Shown here piece after piece: positions 6,503 through 15,050 of a stretch of 40,388 nt of DNA. Positions within the stretch are counted from its first letter, which is position 1, and the number at the start of each line of letters is the position of its first letter. A program made the position numbers and the translations under genes. The stretch is from an uncultured Lentisphaerota bacterium (GTDB lineage Bacteria; Verrucomicrobiota; Lentisphaeria; Oligosphaerales; CAITYL01). The stretch lies in NCBI GenBank assembly GCA_903894975.1, contig CAITSE010000056.1, positions 1 through 40,388 on the forward strand. Direction: 5' to 3'. Below the pieces are notes generated by a model. The model did not search any database. It was not told the origin of the DNA and worked only from the letters and a program-made list of their open reading frames with translations.

Positions 6503-7141
6503 GATGCTCCCCCGTCTCCCAACCTGGTGCCGCCCGTCGCCCTGATCATCCCGCCGCCGGGCATGCGCCATGTCGATTATCTGCGGCTCGCCTTCCCGCC
6601 GTCCCACCAGGAAGCGCTCGACGGCGACTATCAGACGCATGGCGCCATCTGCTTTCCCGTTGCCGACATGCGCAAGGACGGAGCGATCGACCGGGTTCGC
6701 GGCTACTGGCTCATTGCCGGCCGGGAGCGGAGGACGGGCGAGATCCGCGTCTTCGAGTCCGGGGAATTCCTGGTGGTCGGCGACCTGATCAGCGACTTCG
6801 GCGCGGTGCAGGCGATGGGCTCCTGGCGCGTGTTCACCAGGATCTTCGGCCAGTACGGCACGTCCGCATGGTGGTTCATTGGCGATGAAGAGACGACCCG
6901 CCCGTACCGGATGGATCTGTACCGGCATGAGGGAGTCCGTCCGAAGCCTGCCTTCGTGCAGCTCATCAGCGCCAGCCCGGTCGAAGGCGCCGCCCGCGTG
7001 TTCGCCATGGGCGAAGCCGGCATGATCCGGGTTCCCGCCGGCGGGGATCTCGCCAAAGCCATCCGCGCCGCGCAGCCCGACACCCCCGAAATGCTGGCGC
7101 TGTCCGCGCTCGCCATCGGCTTTTCAGAGAAGAGGAAGTAG
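6500..7141 (+). CDS. Hypothetical protein between terminase and portal
   Basis: 213 residues; not recognised. A Pro-rich N-terminus (MDAPPSPNLVPP...IIPPPG) precedes a compact alpha/beta region beginning around MRHVDYLRLAF (residue 22). It has many aromatic strands (WRVFTRIFGQYGTSAWWFIGDEE). A second possible start is the ATG at about 6563. The first start coincides with motif B. The position suggests a head or packaging accessory protein, but there is no direct evidence. It ends three bases before the portal gene. Confidence 0.7.
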   Translation: MDAPPSPNLVPPVALIIPPPGMRHVDYLRLAFPPSHQEALDGDYQTHGAICFPVADMRKDGAIDRVRGYWLIAGRERRTGEIRVFESGEFLVVGDLISDFGAVQAMGSWRVFTRIFGQYGTSAWWFIGDEETTRPYRMDLYRHEGVRPKPAFVQLISASPVEGAARVFAMGEAGMIRVPAGGDLAKAIRAAQPDTPEMLALSALAIGFSEKRK

Positions 7142-7144
7142 CCC

Positions 7145-9415
7145 ATGGACGGAAACACCCAGGCCGGTCAGCAGTTCACCCCCGGCACAGACCTGGCGCG
7201 CGAGGTCATCGACACGCATGCGCACTTCGCGACCTGCCGCGGCGAACTGGAAGCAAAGTGGGAAAGCAACCTGGCCGCGTTCCAGCGCGTCAACGCCGGG
7301 AAGCAATGGAAGATCGAGGAAGCCGAAGAGTGGCGCTCCAAGACCTTCCTTGGCATCACCAGGCAAAAGGTTCTCGCCGCTTACTCGCTGGTCGCCGATG
7401 GGTTGTCGAGCAACGGGAAGTTCCCTTTCGACCTGGTGCCCGGGTTCGACGCCGCGACCGACAGCGCCGACGAGCCGGCCGTGAACGCTCTCAAGTCCAC
7501 GATCAACCAGCAGCTCTACGATTCCCAGTCCGTCGAAGCACTGAAGGCGCTGGCCTTGGCCTGTGCCATCTACGGGGAAGGCTTCTGCCGGCGCGTGATG
7601 GTTCCATCCGTGGTTCGCCGCTACCGGAAGGTCATGGTCGCGAATCCGGAGAAGGAGCTGGCGTTCCAACAGGCCGCAGCCGAAGCCGCCGCCGCGGGAT
7701 CCCCGGAGCCCGAAGCGCCAGAACCCGACACCCAATGGGCGTTCGATGTCGAGAACCAGGACGTCCCGGGCTGGCGCTACGTCTCGACCTGGGACGTGTT
7801 CCGCGACCTGGAGACGAGTGACATCCAGGCCGGCAAGGCAATCGTGCAAGTCGCCATGATGTCGCCCGGCGAGATCCGCTCCATGCGCGGGCCCGGCGTT
7901 CTCACCAAGGAATTGAAGGAAGCCTGTACCGGCTCCGCCAACGCTTCCGCTGCCAACGGCTCCAGCGCGCCGCCCGATCGCCGGAAGACGAAGTGGAAGT
8001 TCAAGAGCATCAAGACGCTGTGGTACTGGGGGCGCGTCTCCCGCAAGGCCGTCGAGGCTTTCGAGCTGGAGAAGGGAATCCCCGCGGTCGTGATCGGCAT
8101 CCATGGCGACAACGAAGTGCCGCCGGCCGTAATCGCGACGAGTCCGGATGATGCTCCCACCGAATCCGAAGACAGCGAGGACGTTGAAGTCTTCGCCGTT
8201 GTCGCCGGCGACCGCGTGATCCGCTTTTCCCGCGTCGAACCGAACGAGCGCCCCTGGGACTGGGTTCCCTGGGAATCCATGGTGGACGGCACGGCATCCG
8301 GCCAGGGTGTCGCCGATGCTGCCAGTGAGATGCAGAAGGTGATCAACGGAGCCGTCCGCACCTTTGAGGACAACAAGAAGCTCACCAGCAACCTGACGCT
8401 CGCCACCCGGGAAGAGTACCTGGAGACGGGTGCCATGGACAAGTGGTATCCCGGCAAGATCATCAAGATGTCGGAGTCCTGCCGAAACGTGTCCGAAGCG
8501 ATCATGCCCGTGATCATGCCGGACGTGGGCGACTCGATCCTTTCCTTGTTGAACTATGCCGAACGCTGGGTGGAAGACGAAACCCTGATCCCGAAGATCA
8601 GTTCCGGCCTGTCCGTCAACGGCGAATCCGGGAAGGTCACTGCCTACGAGATGTCCACGCGCATCGACCGGTCGGGCAAGTACATCGGCGCGGTCTTCAA
8701 GAACTTCGACCATGCGATTCAGTCGTTCGTCCAGTGGGTGTTCGACGTCAACATGGCGGGCGGCGAACTCGACGAGGCATGCAAGGGCGATTTCCGCGTC
8801 CAGGCCAAGGGCTTCGACGCCTTCAACGACCGCGCCAGCCGCATCGACGGCATTCAGAAGTTCCTGTCCATCGTCGGCAACATCCCGGCCATGGAACAGA
8901 AGGTGGACTACGACGAGCCCATGCGCGAGATCTGCCGGCTCCACAACCTGAACGAGAAGTCTTTCATCAAGTCCGACGAGCGCATGGCGCAAGACGCCGC
9001 CGCCCGGCAGAACGATCCGGAGTACCAGCTTCAGCTCAAGGGCAAGCAGCTCGAACTGGCCAAGCTCGAAGCCGACATCATGGAGAGGCGCGCCGCGGCC
9101 GTCGAACGCGAAGCCCGGGCCCGCGCTCTCCTGGCCGGCATCGACCAGGGCGCGGAGAAGGTTCGGATGGAGAAAGCCGACCTGGTTCACACCATCGAGA
9201 CGGGCTCCAAGCACACCGTCACCGCGGCGACACCCGGCAAGCCGTCCCATGCCGACACCCCGCCAGCACCTGGCGCCGCCCGCCTTCCGGAATCCGGGTT
9301 GCCGTCGAACAATGCCGACGCCGGAGCGCAGGGCATGACCGCTCTCGGGGATCCCGCCAGCATTGGCGCCCCGGTTGACGGTTCCGGCAGTGGTATGGAG
9401 AACGCGCCCGCATGA
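7145..9415 (+). CDS. Portal protein (P22-like)
   Basis: 756 residues, within the range of large P22-type portals. The portal is the dodecameric ring through which DNA enters and leaves the head. The middle has the family pattern PWDWVPWESMVDGTASGQGVAD (about residue 370 on), followed by QKVINGAVRTFEDNKK, the crown and wing transition. A long C-terminal helical, charged barrel-like region (QLQLKGKQLELAKLEADIMERR, residues ~620-690) precedes a Pro/Gly-rich tail. An Ala/Pro/Glu-rich insertion lies around residues 177-197. A GAGGAAG ribosome site precedes the ATG. The C-terminal codons contain motif copy C, and the end overlaps the next gene (ATGA). Confidence 0.9.
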   Translation: MDGNTQAGQQFTPGTDLAREVIDTHAHFATCRGELEAKWESNLAAFQRVNAGKQWKIEEAEEWRSKTFLGITRQKVLAAYSLVADGLSSNGKFPFDLVPGFDAATDSADEPAVNALKSTINQQLYDSQSVEALKALALACAIYGEGFCRRVMVPSVVRRYRKVMVANPEKELAFQQAAAEAAAAGSPEPEAPEPDTQWAFDVENQDVPGWRYVSTWDVFRDLETSDIQAGKAIVQVAMMSPGEIRSMRGPGVLTKELKEACTGSANASAANGSSAPPDRRKTKWKFKSIKTLWYWGRVSRKAVEAFELEKGIPAVVIGIHGDNEVPPAVIATSPDDAPTESEDSEDVEVFAVVAGDRVIRFSRVEPNERPWDWVPWESMVDGTASGQGVADAASEMQKVINGAVRTFEDNKKLTSNLTLATREEYLETGAMDKWYPGKIIKMSESCRNVSEAIMPVIMPDVGDSILSLLNYAERWVEDETLIPKISSGLSVNGESGKVTAYEMSTRIDRSGKYIGAVFKNFDHAIQSFVQWVFDVNMAGGELDEACKGDFRVQAKGFDAFNDRASRIDGIQKFLSIVGNIPAMEQKVDYDEPMREICRLHNLNEKSFIKSDERMAQDAAARQNDPEYQLQLKGKQLELAKLEADIMERRAAAVEREARARALLAGIDQGAEKVRMEKADLVHTIETGSKHTVTAATPGKPSHADTPPAPGAARLPESGLPSNNADAGAQGMTALGDPASIGAPVDGSGSGMENAPA
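9374..9397 (+). promoter_or_regulatory. GTTGAC-N12-GGTAWG motif, copy C
   Basis: GTTGAC at 9374, 12 bases, GGTATG at 9392-9397, with internal GGCA. It lies in the last codons of the portal gene, 15 bases before the next start codon (9412). It is the only copy that lies inside an established coding sequence, and even so it is at a gene junction. Confidence 0.65.
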
Positions 9416-9678
9416 GTCCCGCAGTCCTACCCGCCGTCTACCGCGCCGACCCTCGCCGGGTGATGATCCTGGCCGGCGCCCGCCGCACGGAAGCCGGAGC
9501 GGCCTTGCTCGACGCGGCCGAAACGCTGCGCGACCAAGCCCGGGCAGAGCTGGAGAACAACCCGAACGTGTCCGACCGCGGCCGGGAAGACTTCCGCTTC
9601 TACCTGGGCGTTGTGGAAGGGCTAACCCGTCTCCTGAATCTCGAAGCGAAGTCCCTGTCCCTGTTACCGAAAACCTAA
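9412..9678 (+). CDS. Small helical protein between portal and scaffold
   Basis: 88 residues; no family recognised. Mostly helical (RRTEAGAALLDAAETLRDQARAELENN, then FRFYLGVVEGLTRLLNLEAKSLSLL). The ATG overlaps the portal stop, so translation is probably coupled. It could be a head accessory protein. That is inferred only from its place between the portal and scaffold genes. Confidence 0.65.
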   Translation: MSPAVLPAVYRADPRRVMILAGARRTEAGAALLDAAETLRDQARAELENNPNVSDRGREDFRFYLGVVEGLTRLLNLEAKSLSLLPKT

Positions 9679-9695
9679 CCAAAGGTGGGAACCCC

Positions 9696-10622
9696 ATGGC
9701 CGACGAAGTCCAAGCCGCCGCAGCCGCCGCATCAGCCGCCGCCGCACCCGCAGCCGACGCGGGCGTGATGTCCGACGATCAGATGCGCGACCTCTTTGAT
9801 TCCCCGGAGTCCGACGCTGTGAAGCCCGCCCCGGCCGCGGGGGATCCCGCCAAACCCGCACCTCCCGCCCTGGGCGCAGACGGCAAGCCGGTTCCCGCCG
9901 AAGCGGCCAAGCCCGTTGTCGTCGCCACCCCGGAAGAAGAGATGGAGCGCCGCGGGAAAGCGCTGCTGGCCGGAGAAGATCCGGACGCGGAACCCGTCGC
10001 CCCCGAATTGGACGCGGATGGCAACCCGGTCAAGCCCGCCGCCGCCGCCGAACCCGCCCCGCTCGACATCGACAAGGCTCTCGAAGGAGCGCTGGTCGAG
10101 CTGAAGAAGGATCCGGAGTTCGCGCAGTTCCATGAAGACTTCCCGGAAGCCGCCAAGTTCTCGACGAAGCTGGTCGCCGCCGCCCTGAAGATGCTGGGCA
10201 AGGTGCCCGACATGGGCAAGGCCGTCGAAGACCGCATCGGCGCGATTCAGAAGCAGGCCGACGACTTCATTGCCGGAGCCAAGGCCGAGTTCACCCAGCG
10301 CGCCTTCCTCATGGAGCTGTCCAACGCCCGCCCGGAATGGCGGCAGACCATTGCCACCCCGGAGTACAAGACGTGGCTGGGCAAGCAGTCCGAAGCGGTC
10401 AAGCGCCTGGGATGCGTCCCGGATGTGAAGTCCGCGACAATGCTGCTCGACGCCTTCGACCGCGCCGCCGGCAAGGGAGCAAAACCGGCCAAGTCCGGAT
10501 CGTACACGCGGCTCGCCGCGGCGGCGCCCAACGGCGGAATCGTCAAGCCCGCGGCCGGCGCCGGCGAAGAACTGAGCGACGAAGAGCGCCGCGACCTGTT
10601 CAATCAACCCGACAAACCATGA
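9696..10622 (+). CDS. Probable scaffolding protein
   Basis: 308 residues directly upstream of the major capsid gene, the usual place of the scaffold. It is Ala/Pro-rich and acidic in the N-terminal half, with disordered-looking repeats, then helical (GALVELKKDPEFAQFHEDFPEAAKFSTKLVAAALKMLG). It ends in a short charged tail. An RDLFxxP peptide occurs near both ends: SDDQMRDLFDSP (26-37) and SDEERRDLFNQP (294-305). Scaffolds of tailed phages commonly bind the coat through a short terminal helix, so the repeat could be a doubled coat-binding tag. The start is the ATG at 9696 (GGTGGGAACCCC before it); the open frame extends upstream into the portal gene as a shadow. Confidence 0.75.
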   Translation: MADEVQAAAAAASAAAAPAADAGVMSDDQMRDLFDSPESDAVKPAPAAGDPAKPAPPALGADGKPVPAEAAKPVVVATPEEEMERRGKALLAGEDPDAEPVAPELDADGNPVKPAAAAEPAPLDIDKALEGALVELKKDPEFAQFHEDFPEAAKFSTKLVAAALKMLGKVPDMGKAVEDRIGAIQKQADDFIAGAKAEFTQRAFLMELSNARPEWRQTIATPEYKTWLGKQSEAVKRLGCVPDVKSATMLLDAFDRAAGKGAKPAKSGSYTRLAAAAPNGGIVKPAAGAGEELSDEERRDLFNQPDKP

Positions 10623-10628
10623 CTTCCT

Positions 10629-10664
10629 CCACTGCCCCAGGTTGACGCTTGGGGCAGTGGTAAG
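10629..10664 (+). promoter_or_regulatory. Perfect 11-bp hairpin containing motif copy D, upstream of capsid gene
   Basis: CCACTGCCCCA (10629-10639) pairs perfectly with TGGGGCAGTGG (10650-10660); GTTGAC (10641-10646) sits in the 10-base loop, and GGTAAG follows at 10659-10664. It is seven bases after the scaffold stop and about 100 bases before the capsid ATG. There is no T-run on the plus strand, so it is not a standard terminator. Confidence 0.7.
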
Positions 10665-10767
10665 AAAAAACTCACGGTGAGGCTGGTGGGGCCAGTAGAC
10701 ACCGGGGGCGCAGAGAACAAGGGCGCTGCCACACAGGCAGAACGCTCGCAACGAGGAGATCCCCACC

Positions 10768-11805
10768 ATGTCCAATCCGCAAACCACCGCTTACGGTGAC
10801 ATCGGCACCCGCTCGGGCGTCGCCCTGGAGAAAGCGTTCCTGAAACGGGCGCAGAACTTCCTGATCCTGGAGCGCTTCGGCCAGGTCAGCGTCCAGGAAC
10901 GCAACAAGGGCACGACCCGCAAGTTCCGCGAGATCAAGTCCCTGTCCATCACCAACGCCCTGACCCCCGTGGTCGAAGGCGTGACGCCCGACGGGCAGAA
11001 GATCGTGACCCGCGACGTGCCGGTCAGCCTCGACCAGTACGCCGACCTCGTCCGCACCACGGACAAGATCGACGACGTCCACGAGGACGGCAAGGCGATC
11101 CTGGCCGAACTCAACGATCTGTGCGCCGAGCAGGCCGCGCTGATCGTCGAAACCCTGCGCTACAACGTGCTCAAGGCCGGGACGAACGTGTTCTTCGCCG
11201 GCGCCGTTGAAGCCCGTGCGGACGTGGACGCGGTCATCACCCTGGGCGACATCCGCCGCGTGGAACGCATGTTCATGCGCGTCGGAGCCTCGACGATCAG
11301 CAAGATCGTGAGCCCGACCGCCAACTACGGCACCGAGCCCGTGGCGCCGGCGTTCTTCGCCATCGGTCACACCGACCTTGCCTCGGACATCCGCGGCATC
11401 GAAGGCTTCGTGAGCGTGGAGAAGTACGCGCAGCCGGGCAAGGAAATGCCGGGCGAGATCGGCAAGGTCGAGACGACCCGGTTCATCCTGAGCCGGAACT
11501 TCTCGCCCTGGATCAAGGCCGGCAAGACCGGGACGACCCTCCTGGCCGACGGCGTGATCCCCGACGAGACGACCAAGTGCGACGTCTACCCGATCCTGTT
11601 CTTCGCGCAGAACGCCTTCGGCATGGTGCCCCTCCAGGGCTTCCAGTCGATCGACCTGAAGGTGCGCAAGGTCGGCTCGGTTGACAGCTCCGACCCGCTC
11701 GGTCAGACCGGCTCCGTGGGCTGGAAGACCTGGCAGGCGTGCGTGATCCTCAACGACCTGTTCATGGCCCGGCTCGAAGTCGGCGCGACGGCCGTTCCGG
11801 AATAA
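10768..11805 (+). CDS. Major capsid protein, N4-gp56 type
   Basis: 345 residues, near the usual length. The sequence has the features of the N4 gp56 family HK97-fold coat protein: N-terminal ALEKAFLKRAQNFLILERFGQ, a TTRKFREIKSLS arm, an ADLVRTTDKIDD E-loop-type region, and a C-terminal block VDSSDPLGQTGSVGWKTWQACVILNDLFMARLEVGA that is characteristic of this family. It would form the icosahedral shell. The ATG follows GAGGAG at about 8 bases. A roughly 100-base leader with a stable hairpin precedes it, suitable for a highly expressed gene. Confidence 0.93.
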   Translation: MSNPQTTAYGDIGTRSGVALEKAFLKRAQNFLILERFGQVSVQERNKGTTRKFREIKSLSITNALTPVVEGVTPDGQKIVTRDVPVSLDQYADLVRTTDKIDDVHEDGKAILAELNDLCAEQAALIVETLRYNVLKAGTNVFFAGAVEARADVDAVITLGDIRRVERMFMRVGASTISKIVSPTANYGTEPVAPAFFAIGHTDLASDIRGIEGFVSVEKYAQPGKEMPGEIGKVETTRFILSRNFSPWIKAGKTGTTLLADGVIPDETTKCDVYPILFFAQNAFGMVPLQGFQSIDLKVRKVGSVDSSDPLGQTGSVGWKTWQACVILNDLFMARLEVGATAVPE

Positions 11806-11837
11806 ACCCCGGATTGGTCTGCGAGTTCCCCACCCGT

Positions 11838-11873
11838 CCCGCCGGAACCCTGGAAACAGGATACTCCGGCGGG
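11838..11873 (+). other. Intercistronic hairpin with GAAA tetraloop after the capsid gene
   Basis: An outer 9-bp stem (CCCGCCGGA 11838-11846 with TCCGGCGGG 11865-11873) encloses an inner CCTG-GAAA-CAGG hairpin (11849-11860). It begins 32 bases after the capsid stop and has no T-run. It could protect the upstream capsid mRNA or limit downstream expression; both are inferences. Confidence 0.6.
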
Positions 11874-11917
11874 GCGATCTATATCCCGAACCCCACAACA
11901 AAAGCGAGGACAAGACC

Positions 11918-12400
11918 ATGCCGCCGCCCAAAGCCGCCGCCAAACTCGACGCCAATCCCTTCGGCGCCCCTCCGCCGGAGACGCCTGACCCGAATCAGGA
12001 AGGCAACGTTGCCACCCCGCCCGCCGCCACCCCGCCCGCCGCCGCCCCGCCCGTCGTCGAACCCGCCAAGCCGGCGACGACTCCCGCCAAGATCAAGGTT
12101 TTCAAGCGCGTCATCTTCAGCGAGCGCGCCGGTGATGCCGACCCCGTGGACGTGATCCTCGGGCTGAACGGCAAGCTGTTCGGCTGCAAGCGCGGCGTCG
12201 AAGTCATCGCCCCGGAGTGGGTGCTGCGTCACGCCGACAACTCCATCATCGAGCGCTTCACCGTGGAACCCGGCAAAGGCCGCAAGTCCATCGGCAAGAT
12301 CAAGCGCTTCAACTACATCGTCCTGGGTGATGCCACCGAAGCGCAATACGACCGGCAGATCAAGGCCGGCAACTCCGAATGGCTCGCCGCCCAAACCTGA
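11918..12400 (+). CDS. Head-associated protein after the capsid gene
   Basis: 160 residues. The first 65 are a Pro/Ala-rich, low-complexity arm. The folded part (from about KIKVFKRVIF) has VDVILGLNGKLFGCKRGVEVIAPEWVLRHADNSII, a pattern also seen in small proteins that follow the coat gene in N4-gp56-type phages (polypeptide with an NG-KRG turn and a proline-led helix). A cement or head-completion role is a guess from position. AGCGAGGACAAGACC precedes the ATG. It ends 20 bases before the tail adaptor gene. Confidence 0.7.
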   Translation: MPPPKAAAKLDANPFGAPPPETPDPNQEGNVATPPAATPPAAAPPVVEPAKPATTPAKIKVFKRVIFSERAGDADPVDVILGLNGKLFGCKRGVEVIAPEWVLRHADNSIIERFTVEPGKGRKSIGKIKRFNYIVLGDATEAQYDRQIKAGNSEWLAAQT

Positions 12401-12420
12401 CCGCCCAAGGATCCGCTACC

Positions 12421-13083
12421 ATGTCCGTCTCGGCGCAATCCATCTTGACGCGAGTGCAGGAAAAGGTTCAGGACGACGAATGGGCTTCATTGTCCCGCGT
12501 CCTGGATCTTCTGAATCGCGGCATCATGGAGTGCGCCGACCGTCTCTTCCTCCCGGACTTGTTCGTCATGGACACGATCACCGTGGCGAACAACTCCTGG
12601 GCGACCGCGGCCGACGCAACGCCGGCGCCGCTTCCCGGGAACTGGAACAAGGGACTGTTCAGCCTCCGCAACACGTCCACCGGGCTGGCCGTCAAGACCT
12701 GGCAGAACCCGGTCATCTTCGAAGAGAACTTTCCCGCCCCGGTTTTCGGTCACATCTCCGACGTGTGCCTGATCGGCAAAGCCGTCGCGTTCGCTTCCGT
12801 GCCCGCCCAGGGCGCCGCCGAACGTCTCCGCTTCTACTACTTCCGCAACCCCGCGACGATCACGACGACCGCCGACCTGATCGAGGGGATCCCCGACTAC
12901 CTGGCCGTCGGCGTCCTGATGAACTTCATTTGCGCCAACCTCTACGAGGGCGTCGAGGAAGGCAAGGACATGCCGAACCGCAACTTCCACTTCAGCGAGT
13001 GGCAGCGGTATTCCACCATGCTCACCGACTGGTGCCGGCTCCGGGCGCCGCAGACCATCCGCAACGACAGGATGCGCGCATGA
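12421..13083 (+). CDS. Head-tail adaptor (tail tubular A / P22 gp4-like)
   Basis: 220 residues. The start SVSAQSILTRVQEKVQDDEWASLSRVLDLLNRGIMECADR is the four-helix-type N-terminus of podovirus adaptor proteins that dock beneath the portal (compare T7 gp11 and P22 gp4). The middle is beta-rich with FYYFRNPATITT, and the last third returns to helix (PDYLAVGVLMNFICANLYEG). Similarity is judged by pattern and position, not by a search. The last codon overlaps the following ATG by four bases. Confidence 0.75.
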   Translation: MSVSAQSILTRVQEKVQDDEWASLSRVLDLLNRGIMECADRLFLPDLFVMDTITVANNSWATAADATPAPLPGNWNKGLFSLRNTSTGLAVKTWQNPVIFEENFPAPVFGHISDVCLIGKAVAFASVPAQGAAERLRFYYFRNPATITTTADLIEGIPDYLAVGVLMNFICANLYEGVEEGKDMPNRNFHFSEWQRYSTMLTDWCRLRAPQTIRNDRMRA

Positions 13084-14399
13084 GCCGAGATGATTCAGTC
13101 CGGGTTGGCGTGGCGGGCATGAGCAACCTGCGCGGGCTCGATGAAGCCATGAAGACGCCCGTAACCGTGCTCAACGCGGATGTGATAGGCGGAGTTGCCC
13201 ACCGGCGCGACGGGTTCACGCGGCACCTGGCTCTACCCGGACCGCATTCGATGTTCGGCGGGACGTCGGCGCTTCTGTGCGCCAGCTCCATCCATTGCGC
13301 GGTGATCGACATCACCAGCCGCGCCGCCCGAGAGATCCACGTCTACGCCGGCAACCCGGAGATCCCCGTCAGTTATGCGGAGATCGGCCAGTTCATCTAT
13401 TTTGGCAACCGCCAGTTCACGGCCCGGTACGCGCCGGCCGCGGGCGGATCCGCCGAAGTCGTCGGCCTGGCCGTGCCGACCGCGCCCGTTCTTATCCCGG
13501 TAAGCGCCCAGGGCGCCGCCCTTTCTCCGGGCACCTACCTGATTGCACTGGCGAAGGTGGGAACCGACGGGAGACTGGGCGGCGCGTCTGAACCGCAGGA
13601 AATCAGCATTCAGACCGGAGAATCCATCCGCATCATCGGCCGCAAGTCCGACGAGATCGTGTGGATGAGTGAGGCGAACGGCGACGTCCTGTTCCGCGTC
13701 GGCGCCGGCGACACCATCACCGCTCCCCCACCGACCAGCGAGCCGCTTCCGACCCGGTTCTGCCATCCGCCGGCCGGCTATGACTTCATCCTCTATGCCT
13801 TCGGCCGCGTGTGGGGCGTCCAGGGATCCCGCCTGTTCTACTCCGAATCGTTCCGGCCCGACCTTTGGCGCGACTCCCTCAACTTCTTCGAGTTCGATCA
13901 GCCGATTGTGCTGCTGGCGCTGGCCGGAGACGGGCTCTTCGTGGGCTGCGAGCATGAAACCTATTCATTGGTCGGCACGTCGCCGGCAGAGATGCGGCAA
14001 GTCAAGTGCGGCCCGGGCAGCGTGTCCGGATCCCTGTGCTACCTCGACACCATGAGCGACCTGTCCTCGACCATCATGACCGCGGAGAACGTGCAGAACT
14101 CCGTCCCGTGCTGGTTGACGGCCGACGGATTGGTGACAGGTCGCCCAGGTGGACAACTCTTCAACCTGACCGCCGGCAAGGTCGATCTAGGACAAGACAT
14201 GAAGCGAGCCGCAAGCCTATTCCGACGTGTGCAAGGAGTCGCGCAGGTGCTGGTTTCCTACCAGTCCCTGCCGAACGCCAGCCGCGAAGGGCAGGCAGTG
14301 AAGGCGGGGGAGCTGTTCCGGCGCCCCAGTCCTGACAGCGGCCAGCCTTCGGTCATCGGCTCGGTCAGCGTCGAAGCAATCGCCACTTTCAACCAATGA
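13080..14399 (+). CDS. Tail hub / packaged-DNA stabilisation protein (P22 gp10 / T7 gp12-like)
   Basis: 439 residues. The pattern RVWGVQGSRLFYSESF...W...NFFEFDQPIVLLALAGDGLFVGCEHETYSL is a beta-propeller-like repeat characteristic of podovirus tail stabilisation/tubular B proteins, which plug the packaged DNA under the adaptor. Repeated short strands run throughout. The first ATG (13080) overlaps the adaptor stop; a second possible start is MSNLRGLDEA at 13119. Located after the adaptor exactly as in P22- and T7-type phages. The family call rests on pattern recognition. Confidence 0.75.
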   Translation: MSRDDSVRVGVAGMSNLRGLDEAMKTPVTVLNADVIGGVAHRRDGFTRHLALPGPHSMFGGTSALLCASSIHCAVIDITSRAAREIHVYAGNPEIPVSYAEIGQFIYFGNRQFTARYAPAAGGSAEVVGLAVPTAPVLIPVSAQGAALSPGTYLIALAKVGTDGRLGGASEPQEISIQTGESIRIIGRKSDEIVWMSEANGDVLFRVGAGDTITAPPPTSEPLPTRFCHPPAGYDFILYAFGRVWGVQGSRLFYSESFRPDLWRDSLNFFEFDQPIVLLALAGDGLFVGCEHETYSLVGTSPAEMRQVKCGPGSVSGSLCYLDTMSDLSSTIMTAENVQNSVPCWLTADGLVTGRPGGQLFNLTAGKVDLGQDMKRAASLFRRVQGVAQVLVSYQSLPNASREGQAVKAGELFRRPSPDSGQPSVIGSVSVEAIATFNQ

Positions 14400-14409
14400 A
14401 GGAGCACCC

Positions 14410-14958
14410 ATGAAGACGAACACCCTCGGCACCAAAGGCGGCACCCGCTACATCGTTGAAGCCCGCGACCACACCGGCAAGCTGATCGGCTTTGCCGAGG
14501 GGCACAACATCATGCCCACCGAAGGGCTGAACCATGCAGCCGCCAATGGCATGAAGAGCACCCAGCTCTACATCGGCCTGTTCAAGGGCAACGTGACCCC
14601 GGTCGCCGGTGACACTGCCGCCGCCAAGCTGGGCGCCGCGGGCACCTATCAGATGCTCCAGGACGTCACCGACTACTCCGGCTCCACCGAAGGCGGCGTG
14701 GCGGTCACGGCCGGCAATTACCCGAAGTCGGGCTTCGGCTCCGTCGCCGGCGGCGTCTGCGACAACTACTCCACCCTGGCGGAGTTCACCATCGTCGGCG
14801 CGCTGACCATCTACGGCGCCACACTGCAAACCGCCGTGCTGGCCAGCGCCAACACCGGTTCCCTGGTTGCGGCCATGCGGTTCTCCGCGGCCATGACCTT
14901 CCCGGCCGGCGGCGGCACCCTGGCCGTCAAGATGCGGTACACGCAGACCAGCGCCTGA
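14410..14958 (+). CDS. Small structural/decoration protein
   Basis: 182 residues, no cysteine-rich or membrane segment. GHNIMPTEGLNHAAANGMKSTQLYIGLFKGNV followed by a Gly/Ala/Thr/Ser-rich beta region is typical of phage structural proteins that carry a short capsid- or tail-associated domain. A specific name is not justified. AAGGAGCACCC precedes the ATG. The following hairpin (14988-15025) and motif copy I separate it from the next gene. Confidence 0.65.
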   Translation: MKTNTLGTKGGTRYIVEARDHTGKLIGFAEGHNIMPTEGLNHAAANGMKSTQLYIGLFKGNVTPVAGDTAAAKLGAAGTYQMLQDVTDYSGSTEGGVAVTAGNYPKSGFGSVAGGVCDNYSTLAEFTIVGALTIYGATLQTAVLASANTGSLVAAMRFSAAMTFPAGGGTLAVKMRYTQTSA

Positions 14959-14987
14959 TGAAGGCGTTCACAGATTCGCGTTGACTC

Positions 14988-15025
14988 AACGGGCGGCACT
15001 GGCAAAACAAGCCGTGCCGCCCGTT
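14988..15025 (+). other. Perfect 12-bp intergenic hairpin
   Basis: AACGGGCGGCAC (14988-14999) pairs perfectly with GTGCCGCCCGTT (15014-15025), with a further GGC/GCC pair near the loop. It is followed by CTATTAAGAAAAG. The short T-content after the stem is weak, so terminator function is uncertain. The partial GTTGAC motif copy I (14980-15003) overlaps its 5' arm. A similar TAAGAAAA follows the 10629 hairpin. Confidence 0.6.
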
Positions 15026-15050
15026 CTATTAAGAAAAGGACTGGATCCCC

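Noticed and set aside
7124-9697. 857-codon open frame on the minus strand opposite the portal gene
   Set aside because: It mirrors the portal gene; long antisense frames arise from GC-rich third codon positions. The protein has low-complexity Arg/Gly/His composition and no recognisable domain.
10672-11955. 427-codon minus-strand frame opposite the capsid gene
   Set aside because: Shadow of the capsid gene with no family features; the plus frame is a clear N4-gp56 capsid protein.
14116-14139. GTTGAC with GG at the right spacing inside the 13080-14399 gene
   Set aside because: It lacks the GCA block and the final GTAWG, and lies inside a coding region 260 bases before the next start.
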